Part shown: piece after piece, positions 17,616 through 26,412 of the stretch
Numbering within the stretch: the stretch's first letter is position 1
How the letters are laid out: each line of letters opens with the position of its first letter
NCBI GenBank assembly: GCA_028285035.1
Contig: JANQQF010000050.1
Coordinates: forward strand, 1-33,205
Source: Phycisphaerae bacterium
Lineage (GTDB): Bacteria; Chloroflexota; Anaerolineae; 4572-78; J111
Length of the DNA: 33,205 nt
Direction: 5' to 3'
Program-made: the position numbers and the translations under genes
The notes under the pieces: generated by a model
What the model was told of the DNA's origin: nothing
The model's database searches: none
What the model saw: only the letters and a program-made list of their open reading frames with translations

Positions 17616-17987
17616 ATGATGGAACAAGAGCAACAAGATCTTGAGGTGCATAAAAAAATTGCCCAATATACAGCTCTGATCCTTGCTGGAGTACCACTTG
17701 GATTTTTTGGATTTCTATCTCTCTTGAATCCTCAGTACATAGGACGGCTCATTTTACCCTGCCCTCCAGACCAGGTATTGTGTTCTCAGCCTTGTGGCTG
17801 GATGATGCTCGGTGTGATTCTCTTTTTAGTGGCTGTGTCCTACTTTGGTGTTCGAGGAAGTTTTATTTTGCTACAAAAGTATTGGTGGATCACTGCGATT
17901 TTTGTTTTTCTTCTGTTTAGCTTGCCAGCTATATTCGTTATTTTATTAGGTCCAGCGGTGTTGATTATTATGGAAACGAATTTTTGA
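17616..17987 (+). CDS. Small membrane protein, unknown
   Basis: 123 residues with a charged, Glu/Gln-rich N-terminus and three predicted membrane segments (about residues 18-38, 60-80 and 88-118). Cys residues at about 50, 57 and 61, in the loop before the second segment (CPPDQVLCSQPCGW), could pair or bind metal. I recognise no family. It lies between two terminators that share the same left arm, so it is a single-gene unit. The start at 17616 (or the ATG at 17619) has only a weak AGGGG ribosome site. Confidence 0.65.
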   Translation: MMEQEQQDLEVHKKIAQYTALILAGVPLGFFGFLSLLNPQYIGRLILPCPPDQVLCSQPCGWMMLGVILFLVAVSYFGVRGSFILLQKYWWITAIFVFLLFSLPAIFVILLGPAVLIIMETNF

Positions 17988-18064
17988 TGATATATATCAC
18001 CCTGACATAGAATGGATGAGCAATTAGGTAAGTCCACATAAACGAACCCCTTTAGGTGCGAAGC

Positions 18065-18100
18065 AAAAATGAGCCGAAATTTAACCTCGGCTCATTTTTT
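18065..18100. terminator. Bidirectional intrinsic terminator
   Basis: AAAAATGAGCCGA (18065-18077) pairs perfectly with TCGGCTCATTTTT (18087-18099), with a 9-nt loop. It closes the small membrane protein gene. Confidence 0.85.
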
Positions 18101-18198
18101 ATTGTTCTTAAAAGACTAAAGAAAGACTAAAGAATATGCTCTATAATTGAGCTTGTACATACACACCAACCTGATTTTCCACTAAAGATTACAAGACT

Positions 18199-19005
18199 AT
18201 GACCCAACTCATAAACGGTGTAGTTTTTGATATTGATGGGACGTTGCTACGTGGCGGACAAATTTTACCTGGTGTTCAGGATGTTTTGACGGGATTACGT
18301 AAACGTCGTCTGCCCCTTGCCCTTTTTACAAATGATAATCGAGGCACGATTACGCAATGGGTCGCCCGTTTAGCGGATTTAGGGCTTGAGGTTGCCCCTT
18401 CTGAAATTTTGACTTCAGCCGTAGTCGCAGCGTATACGACGGCTCAGTTGTATCCCAAGGCACGGATTTTACCGCTCGGCGACGTAGGGTTGATGGAGGC
18501 CTTGCAAAAGCAAAATTTGCACCTGCTCGATTTAGCCAAAGCGGACCAAGCGGAAGTAGTTGTGATGGGAAAAGACCCGCACTTTAATCAGGACCGACTG
18601 AATTTGGTTTGCCAAGCAATTTGGCGGGGCGCGACGTTTATTGCAACCAACTACGATGGCAAAATGCCGGTTGCGGACGGCTTTATTCCAGGCACGGGAG
18701 CAATGGTGAAAGCCGTTGCCTACGCCACGGGCGTTGAGCCTTTAGTGACGGGAAAGCCCTCCAAGTGGGCTGGCCGTTTGATGTTGGATAGGCTAAGTAT
18801 TCCTGGGCCAGAATTGGTAATGGTTGGCGATCAATTGAATACTGACATAAAAATGGGTAATGAGGCAGGGATGACGACGGTGCTGGTGTTAACGGGAGCC
18901 ACCAAACCCGACGTCATTTCTGGAGCAGCCTCACCCCCTGATGTTGTTCTGTCAGATTTAACGACATTTTTAGAATGGCTGGATACCAATCAACAATCTA
19001 ACTAA
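18199..19005 (+). CDS. HAD-IIA phosphatase (NagD-like)
   Basis: 268 residues, the usual size for the NagD / p-nitrophenyl phosphatase subgroup. Motif I is VVFDIDGTLL (Asp11, Asp13), motif II is LFTNDN, motif III lysine is in TGKPSKW and motif IV is MVGDQLNTDI. The middle C2 cap carries NYDGKMPVADGFIPGTGAM. It removes phosphate from small metabolites using Mg2+. The ATG at 18199 lacks a strong ribosome site. A TATAAT lies at 18142-18147 but without a clear -35 box. It precedes the dikinase cluster but is separated by a terminator hairpin, so it is probably not part of it. Confidence 0.9.
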   Translation: MTQLINGVVFDIDGTLLRGGQILPGVQDVLTGLRKRRLPLALFTNDNRGTITQWVARLADLGLEVAPSEILTSAVVAAYTTAQLYPKARILPLGDVGLMEALQKQNLHLLDLAKADQAEVVVMGKDPHFNQDRLNLVCQAIWRGATFIATNYDGKMPVADGFIPGTGAMVKAVAYATGVEPLVTGKPSKWAGRLMLDRLSIPGPELVMVGDQLNTDIKMGNEAGMTTVLVLTGATKPDVISGAASPPDVVLSDLTTFLEWLDTNQQSN

Positions 19006-19013
19006 TCACTAGT

Positions 19014-19065
19014 ACAGTTGGGCGTAGATGGCTATACAGTAACGAACATCTCAACGCCCAACTGT
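19014..19065 (+). terminator. Long-arm hairpin after the NagD-like gene
   Basis: ACAGTTGGGCGT (19014-19025) pairs perfectly with ACGCCCAACTGT (19054-19065), loop 28 nt, followed by TTAAGTATTT. It probably ends transcription, or may be an operator because the loop is long. Confidence 0.55.
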
Positions 19066-19161
19066 TTAAGTATTTCGCCCTTAATCCCTGTTGCTCTATT
19101 TATGCCGCGAAATACTAGCCACTCACCACTAAAAACTATCGACTAAGGAGACAACCAAGCA

Positions 19162-20262
19162 ATGACGCTTTCCCCTTACACCCTGCCTTTTGAGCAATGC
19201 AATAGTGATGCAGTCAACCAAGTTGGTGGTAAATGCGCGAGCTTGGGGGCAATGATCCAGGCCGGTGCGCCTGTCCCACCCGGCTTTGCCATCACCACTG
19301 AGGCCTACAAAGCCTTACTGTCTACCGAGAACCTTGCTGAGAAAATTCACGAACAGTTAGAACAACTTGACCCAACCGATGTGGTGGGTGAAGAACAAAT
19401 TAGCCAAAATATTCGAGCATTGATTGAAGAAACACCCTTACCCGCAGACATTGAAGCGGCTATTCGAGATGGCTACGCTGAGTTAAGCGCACAGGCTGAA
19501 CTTGAGGCTGTGCCTGTAGCCGTTCGTTCTAGTGCGACCGCTGAGGATTTGCCTGGGGCAAGCTTCGCGGGCCAGCAAGATACATTCCTGTGGATTGTCG
19601 GCGCAGATGCCGTTATTGCCCATATCCGCAAATGTTGGTCCAGTCTCTACACCGCCCGGGCCATCGCCTATCGCAATGACAACGGGTTTCCCCACGAAAA
19701 AGTGTACATGAGCGTAGCTGTGCAAAAGATGGTCAATGCTAAAGCCGCAGGTGTAGCGTTTACCCTTAATCCCATCAACGGGGATCGTTCTAAAATCGCC
19801 ATTGACTCAAGTTGGGGTTTAGGCGAGGCGGTGGTCAGCGGTGAGGTGACGCCTGACAATTATCTGATCGATAAAGTCATTTTCGAAGTCGTGCATGAGA
19901 CTATTTCCCCCAAACATATCGAATATGTTGTGGATTTAGACAACCAATGTACCATCAAACGTGATGTTGAAACAGACCGTCAGAGACAGCCTTCACTGAC
20001 AAAAGAAGAGTTGATTGAAGTGGCGAAAATGGCCAAACAGGCTGAGAAATTTTACAAACATCCACAGGATGTCGAGTGGGCCATTGATTCTGACCTGCCT
20101 GCCCCAAACAATGTGGTGGTTTTGCAGAGCCGCCCAGAGACAGTCTGGAGCCGGAAAAAACGGGTGTCTGTCTCCACTAGTCGGCCTGCTGGAATGGCTG
20201 GGATGATTAGCACCCTGATTCAAGGCGTAAATACCGGTGTTAAGCGAGAGGCAGATGAGTAG
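19162..20262 (+). CDS. ATP-grasp subunit of a split PEP-synthase-like phosphotransferase
   Basis: 366 residues (about 40 kDa), covering only the N-terminal PEP/pyruvate-binding ATP-grasp domain of PEP synthase. Seen are GGKCASLGAMIQAGAPVPPGF (about 22-42), VRSSATAEDLPGASFAGQQ (about 120-138), AGVAFTLNPINGDRS, WGLGEAVVSGEVTPD and the closing VLQSRPETVWS. The swivelling His domain is missing here and is coded at 21636. Known enzymes split this way are phenylphosphate synthase (PpsB with PpsA) and the 4-cresol kinase CreHI, which turn ATP into AMP and Pi while moving a phosphate to a hydroxyl group. GGAG precedes the ATG. It opens the cluster; the methyltransferase start overlaps its end by 8 nt. 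The target substrate is inferred, not seen. Confidence 0.88.
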   Translation: MTLSPYTLPFEQCNSDAVNQVGGKCASLGAMIQAGAPVPPGFAITTEAYKALLSTENLAEKIHEQLEQLDPTDVVGEEQISQNIRALIEETPLPADIEAAIRDGYAELSAQAELEAVPVAVRSSATAEDLPGASFAGQQDTFLWIVGADAVIAHIRKCWSSLYTARAIAYRNDNGFPHEKVYMSVAVQKMVNAKAAGVAFTLNPINGDRSKIAIDSSWGLGEAVVSGEVTPDNYLIDKVIFEVVHETISPKHIEYVVDLDNQCTIKRDVETDRQRQPSLTKEELIEVAKMAKQAEKFYKHPQDVEWAIDSDLPAPNNVVVLQSRPETVWSRKKRVSVSTSRPAGMAGMISTLIQGVNTGVKREADE

Positions 20263-20890
20263 CCCTGATAGTGGCGGTTTTTTACAGCAAGTCTATTCCG
20301 CTCAGAATAATGAAGATTTAAAGGACACCTTCAATCAGTGGGCTGGAAAATATGATGAGCATGTCAATGGCTTCGGTTATATGATCCCGGCAATTGCTGC
20401 AGGCTTATTTAGTAAATATGTGCCGCCTGATACTTCACCTATTCTTGATGCAGGCGTAGGCACAGGTTTGATGGGCAGCATACTTGATGCGATGGGATAT
20501 GGCAATCAAGTTGGTATTGATCTGTCTGCTGGAATGCTGGAAATGGCAGCTAAACGCAAGATCTATATAGCCCTTCACGAGATGACACTTGGTGAGGAAC
20601 TGGATTTTCCCTCTGGTCATTTTGGGGCCTGCCAATCTGTGGGTGTGTTTACCACCACACACGGGCCATCCGCTGCTTTTGATGAATTAGTCCGTGTCTT
20701 ACGCCCAGATGCCTACATCATTTTTAGCGTGTTGGAAGATGCTTACATCACAAATGGATTTAAGGATAAGTTTGAGTCGTTGACTCAGGCTGGCAAATGG
20801 CAATTGATTGAGAAAACAAAAGCGTTCGCAGGCTTGCTGCTTGTCAACCCAGATTTATTGCATCGTGTATATGTGTATCAGGTGATTTAA
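20255..20890 (+). CDS. SAM-dependent methyltransferase
   Basis: About 211 residues. A class I Rossmann methyltransferase with motif I ILDAGVGTGL (63-72), VGIDLSAGML as motif II and RVLRPDAYIIF as the post-motif strand. The opening DTFNQWAGKYDEHV resembles the WBSCR27-like small-molecule group. I chose the ATG at 20255, which has GAGAGG before it and overlaps the stop of the ATP-grasp gene by 8 nt, a sign of coupled translation; a GTG at 20237 is the other choice. The target could be the pathway compound (an O- or C-methylation), but nothing in the sequence says so. Confidence 0.85.
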   Translation: MSSPDSGGFLQQVYSAQNNEDLKDTFNQWAGKYDEHVNGFGYMIPAIAAGLFSKYVPPDTSPILDAGVGTGLMGSILDAMGYGNQVGIDLSAGMLEMAAKRKIYIALHEMTLGEELDFPSGHFGACQSVGVFTTTHGPSAAFDELVRVLRPDAYIIFSVLEDAYITNGFKDKFESLTQAGKWQLIEKTKAFAGLLLVNPDLLHRVYVYQVI

Positions 20891-20911
20891 CTAATTCTGA
20901 GATATCAACAA

Positions 20912-21556
20912 ATGATAAAGGCGCTTCTACTCGATTTCGGTGGTGTTATCGGCAAGACAAATTTCGAACTCCATGCCTTGACGGAAAGCGTTTTAGGGCT
21001 ATCACCAGGTACCTTGACCTGGCGCGGTCCCTTTGATCCGGACAGTGATCTCCTGTGGCAGGCGATGCAACGGGATGAAATCACCGAGCGTGACTATTGG
21101 GCCCAACGCGCTCAGGAACTCGGCGAACTGGTTGGTGAGACGTGGACGGTGAACGATTATGTTTTGGCCACCAACTGCACTTCACCCGAAGAGGCGGTTC
21201 GCCCCGAAGCTGTCGAAACCGTTAGCCTAGCCAAGGCAAAGGGCCTCAAGATCGGCATTCTCAGCAATGAGTTGGAACTTTTTTTCGGTAAGGAATGTAT
21301 GGATCATATGTCGATTTTGCGTGAGATTGACGTGTTGGTTGATGCCACTCATACAAAAATTCTCAAACCTCGCCCCGAGGCTTATCAGTTGGCGATTGAG
21401 GCCTTAGGCGTGGCCGCTCACGAAATCCTGTTTGTGGATGATCAAATGCGTAATGTGATTGGCGGTCGAGAAGCGGGACTGGAATCAATTTATTTTGACA
21501 TCACCCGTGCCTCAGAGAGCTACATCCAAATCCAACAAAGATTGGGTTTGGCATAA
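20912..21556 (+). CDS. HAD-IA phosphatase (YihX-like)
   Basis: 214 residues, 21 nt after the methyltransferase. Motif I reads LLLDFGGVIG: the nucleophile Asp8 is present and the second Asp is replaced by Gly, as is common in the DFGGV group that includes YihX and epoxide-hydrolase N-domains. Motif II is ILSNE, the motif III lysine is in KILKPRPEAY and motif IV is LFVDDQ. The cap is a small helical C1 type. Lying between the two dikinase subunits, it is a good candidate to remove the phosphate that the dikinase adds, although a house-cleaning role is possible. Confidence 0.85.
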   Translation: MIKALLLDFGGVIGKTNFELHALTESVLGLSPGTLTWRGPFDPDSDLLWQAMQRDEITERDYWAQRAQELGELVGETWTVNDYVLATNCTSPEEAVRPEAVETVSLAKAKGLKIGILSNELELFFGKECMDHMSILREIDVLVDATHTKILKPRPEAYQLAIEALGVAAHEILFVDDQMRNVIGGREAGLESIYFDITRASESYIQIQQRLGLA

Positions 21557-21635
21557 TATAGCTGGAAGATTAATGCAATGATTGCAGGGTAAATTATCAA
21601 ACCATAAATTTCAATTGAGTCAAAGGAGACAAACT

Positions 21636-23453
21636 ATGGCAGCAAACAATGGTCGTTTTCCAAGTCCATTTGACCTTGAGACCCCACCTGGGGCTGAAGG
21701 CTGGGAGGAATTGTATCCGTACAACCTTGTGTTCAGTGACGATCGCAAGGAGTATGAGGATCAGATGTTTTGGTTTCAGGATGGGATGCACTGGCGCGAG
21801 GTGCTCTACCCATTCGATAGCATCTTTATGGAATTTGCACTCACCTCGCTTTCTCAATACAACTCCCGATTTTATATCATTCCTCCCGCACAGGGGATTG
21901 ATTATCGAGTGATTAATGGCTACACCTATTTGACCCCGGTCCCCGTGCTGGATGGACCGACGATTGAAGCCCGTGTGCCTCACTTTATGGAACGAGCTGG
22001 CTATTACTTCCAAAATTGGGATGATCTTTATGATAAGTGGAAAGCCAAGACTCGTGAGTTGATTCAGGAAATGGAGGAGATAAACTTTACCAAGCTGCCA
22101 GAGATGGTTGATATGGAGTGGATCACCAATGGGCGTGGGGTTGGTAGCAACTTTGATATGCAGGCTGAGTATAATCACTTGATAGAGATGGGGTATAAAG
22201 GCTGGCAATATCACTTTGAATTCCTAAATTTGGGCTATGCTGCCTATCTGGATTTCTTCATGTTCTGTAAGCAGGCATTTCCCGATATTCCCGAGCAATC
22301 TATCGCCAAAATGGTGTCCGGGATTGAAGTTGATCTGTTCCGCCCTGATGATGAATTGAAACGACTGGCTAAGATTGCGGTTGATGAAGGTGTGGCCGAC
22401 GTGATTAAGGCAAATACTGAGGTTGAAGCCTTGCACGCAGCCCTGCAGGGCAGTGAAGCGGGTCAGAAGTGGCTGGCCGAGCTTGAGGTCTCAAAAGACC
22501 CTTGGTTTAATTTCTCAACGGGGACGGGTTTCTATCATCACGATACGGTGTGGCTGGAAGATCTGAAAATCCCTCTAAGTTTTATTCGTAAATACATCGA
22601 AGAGATTGAAGGTGGGGCTGATTTGTCTCGTCCGTTGGAGCAGCTGCGGGAAGAGCGCGAAAACATTGCCAATGAATATGCATCCCTGTTAGGCAGCGAT
22701 GAAGATCGCGAAGCCTTCCAAGGTAAATTGGGCTTGGCCCGAACAGTGTTCCCCTACATTGAAAATCACAACTTCTACATCGAGCACTGGCTCCACTCAG
22801 TCTTCTGGCGAAAAATGAAAGAGTTAGGCCAAGTATTTGCTGAGGCCGGCTTCTGGCCGGAAGCCAATGATATTTTCTACCTCCGCCGCGATGAAATCCC
22901 GACGGCCATCTTTGACCTATCAACTGGCTGGGCTGTTGGCGCGGCTGACCGTGGCTCAAAGTACTGGCCCCCTGAAATCGAGCGCCGCAAGGGTATCGTC
23001 AATGCCCTACGCGCCTGGACTCCGCCTCCTGCATTGGGAACACCACCAGAAGTGGTGACCGAACCCTTCACCATTATGCTCTGGGGGATTACCAGCGAAA
23101 GTATTGGTACCTGGCTATCAGGTGGCTCTGATGATGCCTTGTCAGGCTTCGCTGCTTCACCGGGTACGGTGGAAGGTCCGGCTCGGGTCATCACCAGCTC
23201 TGCCGAAATTGATCAAATTCAACCCGGCGAGATCTTGGTCTGCCCCATCACTGCCCCAAGCTGGGCACCGGTCTTCTCGACCATTGGTGCGGCTGTTACG
23301 GACATCGGCGGGATGATGTCTCACGCTGCGATTGTCTGTCGTGAGTACGGTTTGCCAGCGGTAGTTGGCACTGGCTTTGGGACACAAAACATCAAAACGG
23401 GCCAAAAGGTTCGGGTGGATGGCACGGCTGGGACTGTGACGATATTGGACTAG
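21636..23453 (+). CDS. His-domain subunit of a split PEP-synthase-like phosphotransferase
   Basis: 605 residues (about 70 kDa). The last 100 residues are the swivelling phosphohistidine domain: SPGTVEGPARVI, GEILVCPITAPSW and GGMMSHAAIVCREYGLPAV with catalytic His563, closing VRVDGTAGTV. Residues 1-490 are helical, rich in Trp, Tyr, Phe and Glu, and resemble the substrate-binding part of phenylphosphate synthase PpsA / CreH-type proteins and the middle domain of rifampin phosphotransferase. His563 would take phosphate from the ATP-grasp partner and pass it to a hydroxyl group bound in the large domain. The start at 21636 has AAAGGAGA before it; upstream in-frame codons have none. Sizes of about 70 and 40 kDa match the phenylphosphate synthase pair. 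Confidence 0.87.
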   Translation: MAANNGRFPSPFDLETPPGAEGWEELYPYNLVFSDDRKEYEDQMFWFQDGMHWREVLYPFDSIFMEFALTSLSQYNSRFYIIPPAQGIDYRVINGYTYLTPVPVLDGPTIEARVPHFMERAGYYFQNWDDLYDKWKAKTRELIQEMEEINFTKLPEMVDMEWITNGRGVGSNFDMQAEYNHLIEMGYKGWQYHFEFLNLGYAAYLDFFMFCKQAFPDIPEQSIAKMVSGIEVDLFRPDDELKRLAKIAVDEGVADVIKANTEVEALHAALQGSEAGQKWLAELEVSKDPWFNFSTGTGFYHHDTVWLEDLKIPLSFIRKYIEEIEGGADLSRPLEQLREERENIANEYASLLGSDEDREAFQGKLGLARTVFPYIENHNFYIEHWLHSVFWRKMKELGQVFAEAGFWPEANDIFYLRRDEIPTAIFDLSTGWAVGAADRGSKYWPPEIERRKGIVNALRAWTPPPALGTPPEVVTEPFTIMLWGITSESIGTWLSGGSDDALSGFAASPGTVEGPARVITSSAEIDQIQPGEILVCPITAPSWAPVFSTIGAAVTDIGGMMSHAAIVCREYGLPAVVGTGFGTQNIKTGQKVRVDGTAGTVTILD

Positions 23454-23463
23454 AGAGAATATA

Positions 23464-23507
23464 AGAGATTGGAGATTGGGGCTTAACGTCCCCCTTCTCC
23501 AGTCTCT
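23464..23507 (+). terminator. Imperfect 18-bp hairpin between cluster genes
   Basis: AGAGATTGGAGATTGGGG (23464-23481) pairs with CCCCCTTCTCCAGTCTCT (23490-23507), about 15 of 18 positions, loop 8 nt. There is no T run, so it may stabilise mRNA or attenuate rather than terminate. Confidence 0.5.
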
Positions 23508-23527
23508 CATCTCCATTAATCTATAAA

Positions 23528-24100
23528 ATGAAACTTTACTTTACCGAAATATATTTAGCCTCACGGAAGTATTGGAATACACGATTTAATGATATTCATG
23601 TGCCACTGGCCTATGAATTTGCCTTACAACTCTTGTTGGAACACCCAGAAGCGGATGAAGATGTAGTTGTCCCAGCGATTTTGATGCACGACAATGGCTG
23701 GAAGATGGTGTCAGAAGAGCAACAGACGCAAGCGTTCGGCCCAAATATGACTCGACAAGATCTGCGTCGATTTCACGAAACGGAAGGTGCTCGACTGGCT
23801 AGTGAAATTATGACAGCCACTGACTACGATACAGCGAAACGAGCCGAAATTATTGAAATTATTGATGGTCACGACTCGCGTTTGGAAGCGCTATCGCTTA
23901 ACGATCAATTAGTGAAAGATGCAGATAAACTTTGGCGGTTTACTCCCACCGGTTTGGGGATTGACCATCTTCGTTTTGAGCGCGATTTGATCGAGCACGC
24001 TCGCTGGACTCGTGATCAAATCGAGGACTGGTTCTTTACTGACAGTGCTAAGCAACTCGCTCATTACGCCATCGCTCAAACATTATCAAAACAAACTTGA
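23528..24100 (+). CDS. HD-domain phosphohydrolase
   Basis: 190 residues. The metal-binding HD signature is complete: His24, the doublet His54-Asp55 in LMHDNGW, His83, His115 in IIDGHDS and Asp131 in KDADKLWR. Such proteins hydrolyse phosphomonoesters or phosphodiesters with a metal. It follows the His-domain dikinase subunit after a hairpin and precedes the P450. With the HAD protein it is a candidate for the dephosphorylating step of the pathway. No partner domain is attached. Confidence 0.85.
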   Translation: MKLYFTEIYLASRKYWNTRFNDIHVPLAYEFALQLLLEHPEADEDVVVPAILMHDNGWKMVSEEQQTQAFGPNMTRQDLRRFHETEGARLASEIMTATDYDTAKRAEIIEIIDGHDSRLEALSLNDQLVKDADKLWRFTPTGLGIDHLRFERDLIEHARWTRDQIEDWFFTDSAKQLAHYAIAQTLSKQT

Positions 24101-24235
24101 TTGTAATATTAAACAAAATTATCTAAAAGCAGTAGATAAGAAATATAAAGCACAACGTGTGGATTTTTGATTAGCATTTATGTTTATTCACTATCCGCCA
24201 ATCACTAGCCACTAAGCACTAATGAGAGGTTGATG
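24101..24235. promoter_or_regulatory. AT-rich spacer with repeated element before the P450
   Basis: The left part is AT-rich with no clear -35/-10 pair. The right part (24191-24222) contains CTATCCGCCAATCACTAG followed by CCACTAAGCACTAA, which resembles the sequence at 19097-19132 before the ATP-grasp gene (17 of 19 over the core ACTAGCCACT-A--CACTAA). It may be a shared operator or a dispersed low-complexity repeat. Confidence 0.35.
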
Positions 24236-25465
24236 ATGCACGAGACAGCAACGACAAAAGATTTATTGTTGGAACAATACGACCCCTTTGATTTGGTCAA
24301 CCCTTTTCCGTTTTATGAGCGAGCGCGTAAAGAAGCGCCTGTCTTTTACAGCGAGGAACTCGGCTACTGGATTATCACTCGCTATGATGATATCCGGGCA
24401 ATTTTCAAGGACTTGGATACCTTTTCTTCGGAAATTACGGGCAAGCCTTTGCGTGAACAAAGCCCAAAGGTGAAACAGATCCTAAAGGATGGGGGGTTTG
24501 AGGTGTACTCTGGGATGTCAGGGCGAATGCCACCAGACCATACCCGTATCCGGGCTTTTATCAACAAAGCCTTCACCTCTCGTCGTATTAAAGTGTTGGA
24601 AGAGCCGATCCGAAATCGGGTTATTGAATTGATTGGCGAATTTGAGGAGGGTAAGGCTGATTTGGTGAAACAACTCACCTATGATTTGCCCGCCTTGGTG
24701 GTTTTTATGCTACTTGGGGTGCCGGATGAGGATGTGAAGGATGTCAAGCAGTGGGCCTACAGTCGCACGGCGATTACATGGGGCGACCTAACTGAGGAGG
24801 AGCAGGAATACCATGCCCACAATATGGTCAAATACTGGCAATATTGCAAGCAGTTAATTGACCTGCGGTTTGAAGAACAACGAGATGATCTGCCCAGTGA
24901 TTTGGTCCGCATTTATAAAGGTGGCGACCAAACAATTACCCGCACCGAAATGGCCTCGGTCTGTTACACGATGCTCTTTGCAGGCCACGAAACCACTAGC
25001 AATATGTTGGCCGAAGGCCTTAAAACCTTGCTCACCTATCGTGAGAGCTGGGAGCAAATCTGTGCTGACTCGAGCCTCATCCCTGGCGCGGTTGAAGAGA
25101 TTTTGCGTTATTGCCCCTCCATCTTTGCTTGGCGACGATTGGTCCGAAAGCCTGTCACCTTGAGTGGCGTTGATTTGCCAGAGGGCGCCCATTTGATGGT
25201 CGTAATGGGGTCAGGCAATCGAGACGATCATTTTGAGAATGGTGAGTTCTTCGACATTCTGCGCAAAAATGCCAAAGATCATATGTCGCTAGGGCACGGC
25301 GTGAAATATTGCTTGGGTGGTCCCTTAGCTCGTATGGAAGGGAAAATTGTGCTAGAAGAATTGACCGCCAGACTGCCCAATATGCGCTTGGTTGAAGGCC
25401 AGACCTTTGAGTATCAACCCAACACCTCTTTCCGAGGCCCGCAGCATGTGTGGGTTGAATGGTAA
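24236..25465 (+). CDS. Cytochrome P450
   Basis: About 409 residues, a soluble bacterial class I P450. The I-helix has AGHETT (249-254), the K-helix ExxR is Glu288-Ile-Leu-Arg291, and the heme loop reads MSLGHGVKYCLGG with the ligand Cys359. The usual Phe at the start of the heme loop is Leu here, which occurs in some families. PPDHTRIRAFINKAF is the normal C-helix region. I chose the ATG at 24236, 6 nt after GAGAGG; ATG 24233 is close by. It would hydroxylate or further oxidise the pathway compound. No classic ferredoxin or ferredoxin reductase gene is in the cluster, so electrons must come from elsewhere or from the Fe-S proteins just downstream. Confidence 0.95.
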   Translation: MHETATTKDLLLEQYDPFDLVNPFPFYERARKEAPVFYSEELGYWIITRYDDIRAIFKDLDTFSSEITGKPLREQSPKVKQILKDGGFEVYSGMSGRMPPDHTRIRAFINKAFTSRRIKVLEEPIRNRVIELIGEFEEGKADLVKQLTYDLPALVVFMLLGVPDEDVKDVKQWAYSRTAITWGDLTEEEQEYHAHNMVKYWQYCKQLIDLRFEEQRDDLPSDLVRIYKGGDQTITRTEMASVCYTMLFAGHETTSNMLAEGLKTLLTYRESWEQICADSSLIPGAVEEILRYCPSIFAWRRLVRKPVTLSGVDLPEGAHLMVVMGSGNRDDHFENGEFFDILRKNAKDHMSLGHGVKYCLGGPLARMEGKIVLEELTARLPNMRLVEGQTFEYQPNTSFRGPQHVWVEW

Positions 25466-25512
25466 GCCAAGCAATGAAATAATTAATTATTCATCAGGAG
25501 GTTCAGTAGAAA

Positions 25513-26412
25513 ATGGCATTACAAACCGAAACCGAAGCACCTGAAAATCAAGCTGTCCTGGCCGAAGCCGTCGAGCGTATCAAAGCTTTGGCATTAAAAG
25601 GTGGCGCACCGATGGCGGGGGTGGCCTCTGTAGAAGCTATCAATGAGTACGCCCCACCCGGCGCGCAACCGACCGATATTTTGCCTGAATGCCGAACCGT
25701 AGTGGCGGTTGGCGTTGAGTCTTCGCCGGGTGGGGCTTGGCATACGCCTGAACCTCGGATTATGGGGATTGTCAGCAACAATCGGCTTTCCAAGGCCAAA
25801 GATGTAGCCTGGAAAATCGCCGAGCTCATCGAGTCGGAGTATGGCTATTATGCGATGCCGTATGGGACGTACGCCCTTGGCTCGGGCGGCTGGGACCCTG
25901 TGCTTAGTTTTAAGCTTGTTGGTGAGTTGGCTGGGCTGGGCTCCCGCTCGTTGGCGGGGGGGATGATCCTCAACGCCGATCACGGCTTCCCCTACATCGG
26001 CTTATGTTTGACCTCGATGCCCCTCCCGGCGACTGGGCCGGTGGAGGAAGATGTCTGCCCCCATCCGTCCTGTTTCAAAATGTGGGAGCAGTATGGCACC
26101 ACCCCTTGTATCAACATCTGCCCGATGTGTCTGTCTGGCTCTGTTGATGAGGAGGGAAAAATCGAGTATTGGGCCTACGACCGTCATCGCTGCGCTCCCC
26201 GAGCCAACTACTCCCGCCCCCGTTTACTCAATATGCTGGCCGAGGTGATGACCGAGGAAGATCCAGATCGCCGAAAAATCTTGATCCACGGTCCCGAATT
26301 TTCCCATCACATCTCCGCCGTCGCCAACTCCACCGAAATTTCGGGCCAATGTTTCGAATGTATTCGCGTTTGTCCCGTTGATCGAAATCGCCGTCTAAAG
26401 CAGCGGTCGTGA
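25513..26412 (+). CDS. QueG-like Fe-S oxidoreductase, copy 1
   Basis: 299 residues of the COG1600 group (epoxyqueuosine reductase / reductive-dehalogenase-like). The N-terminal half (about 15-170) matches the fold that holds cobalamin in QueG, with ILPECRTVVAVGVE and RSLAGGMILN. The C-terminal half has nine Cys: CPHPSC (182, 187), CINICPMC (199, 203, 206), Cys227 and CFECIRVCP (280, 283, 287), enough for two 4Fe-4S clusters. The spacing is not the standard ferredoxin CxxCxxCxxxCP. It lacks QueG's HEAT-like tail. AGGAGG precedes the ATG by 11 nt. It could deliver electrons to the P450 or carry out a reductive step; true QueG is unlikely because of the duplication and odd Cys pattern. Confidence 0.8.
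   Translation: MALQTETEAPENQAVLAEAVERIKALALKGGAPMAGVASVEAINEYAPPGAQPTDILPECRTVVAVGVESSPGGAWHTPEPRIMGIVSNNRLSKAKDVAWKIAELIESEYGYYAMPYGTYALGSGGWDPVLSFKLVGELAGLGSRSLAGGMILNADHGFPYIGLCLTSMPLPATGPVEEDVCPHPSCFKMWEQYGTTPCINICPMCLSGSVDEEGKIEYWAYDRHRCAPRANYSRPRLLNMLAEVMTEEDPDRRKILIHGPEFSHHISAVANSTEISGQCFECIRVCPVDRNRRLKQRS

Noticed and set aside
21597..22214. 205-aa antisense ORF over the His-domain subunit gene
   Set aside because: No ribosome site or recognisable domain; the sense gene is well supported.
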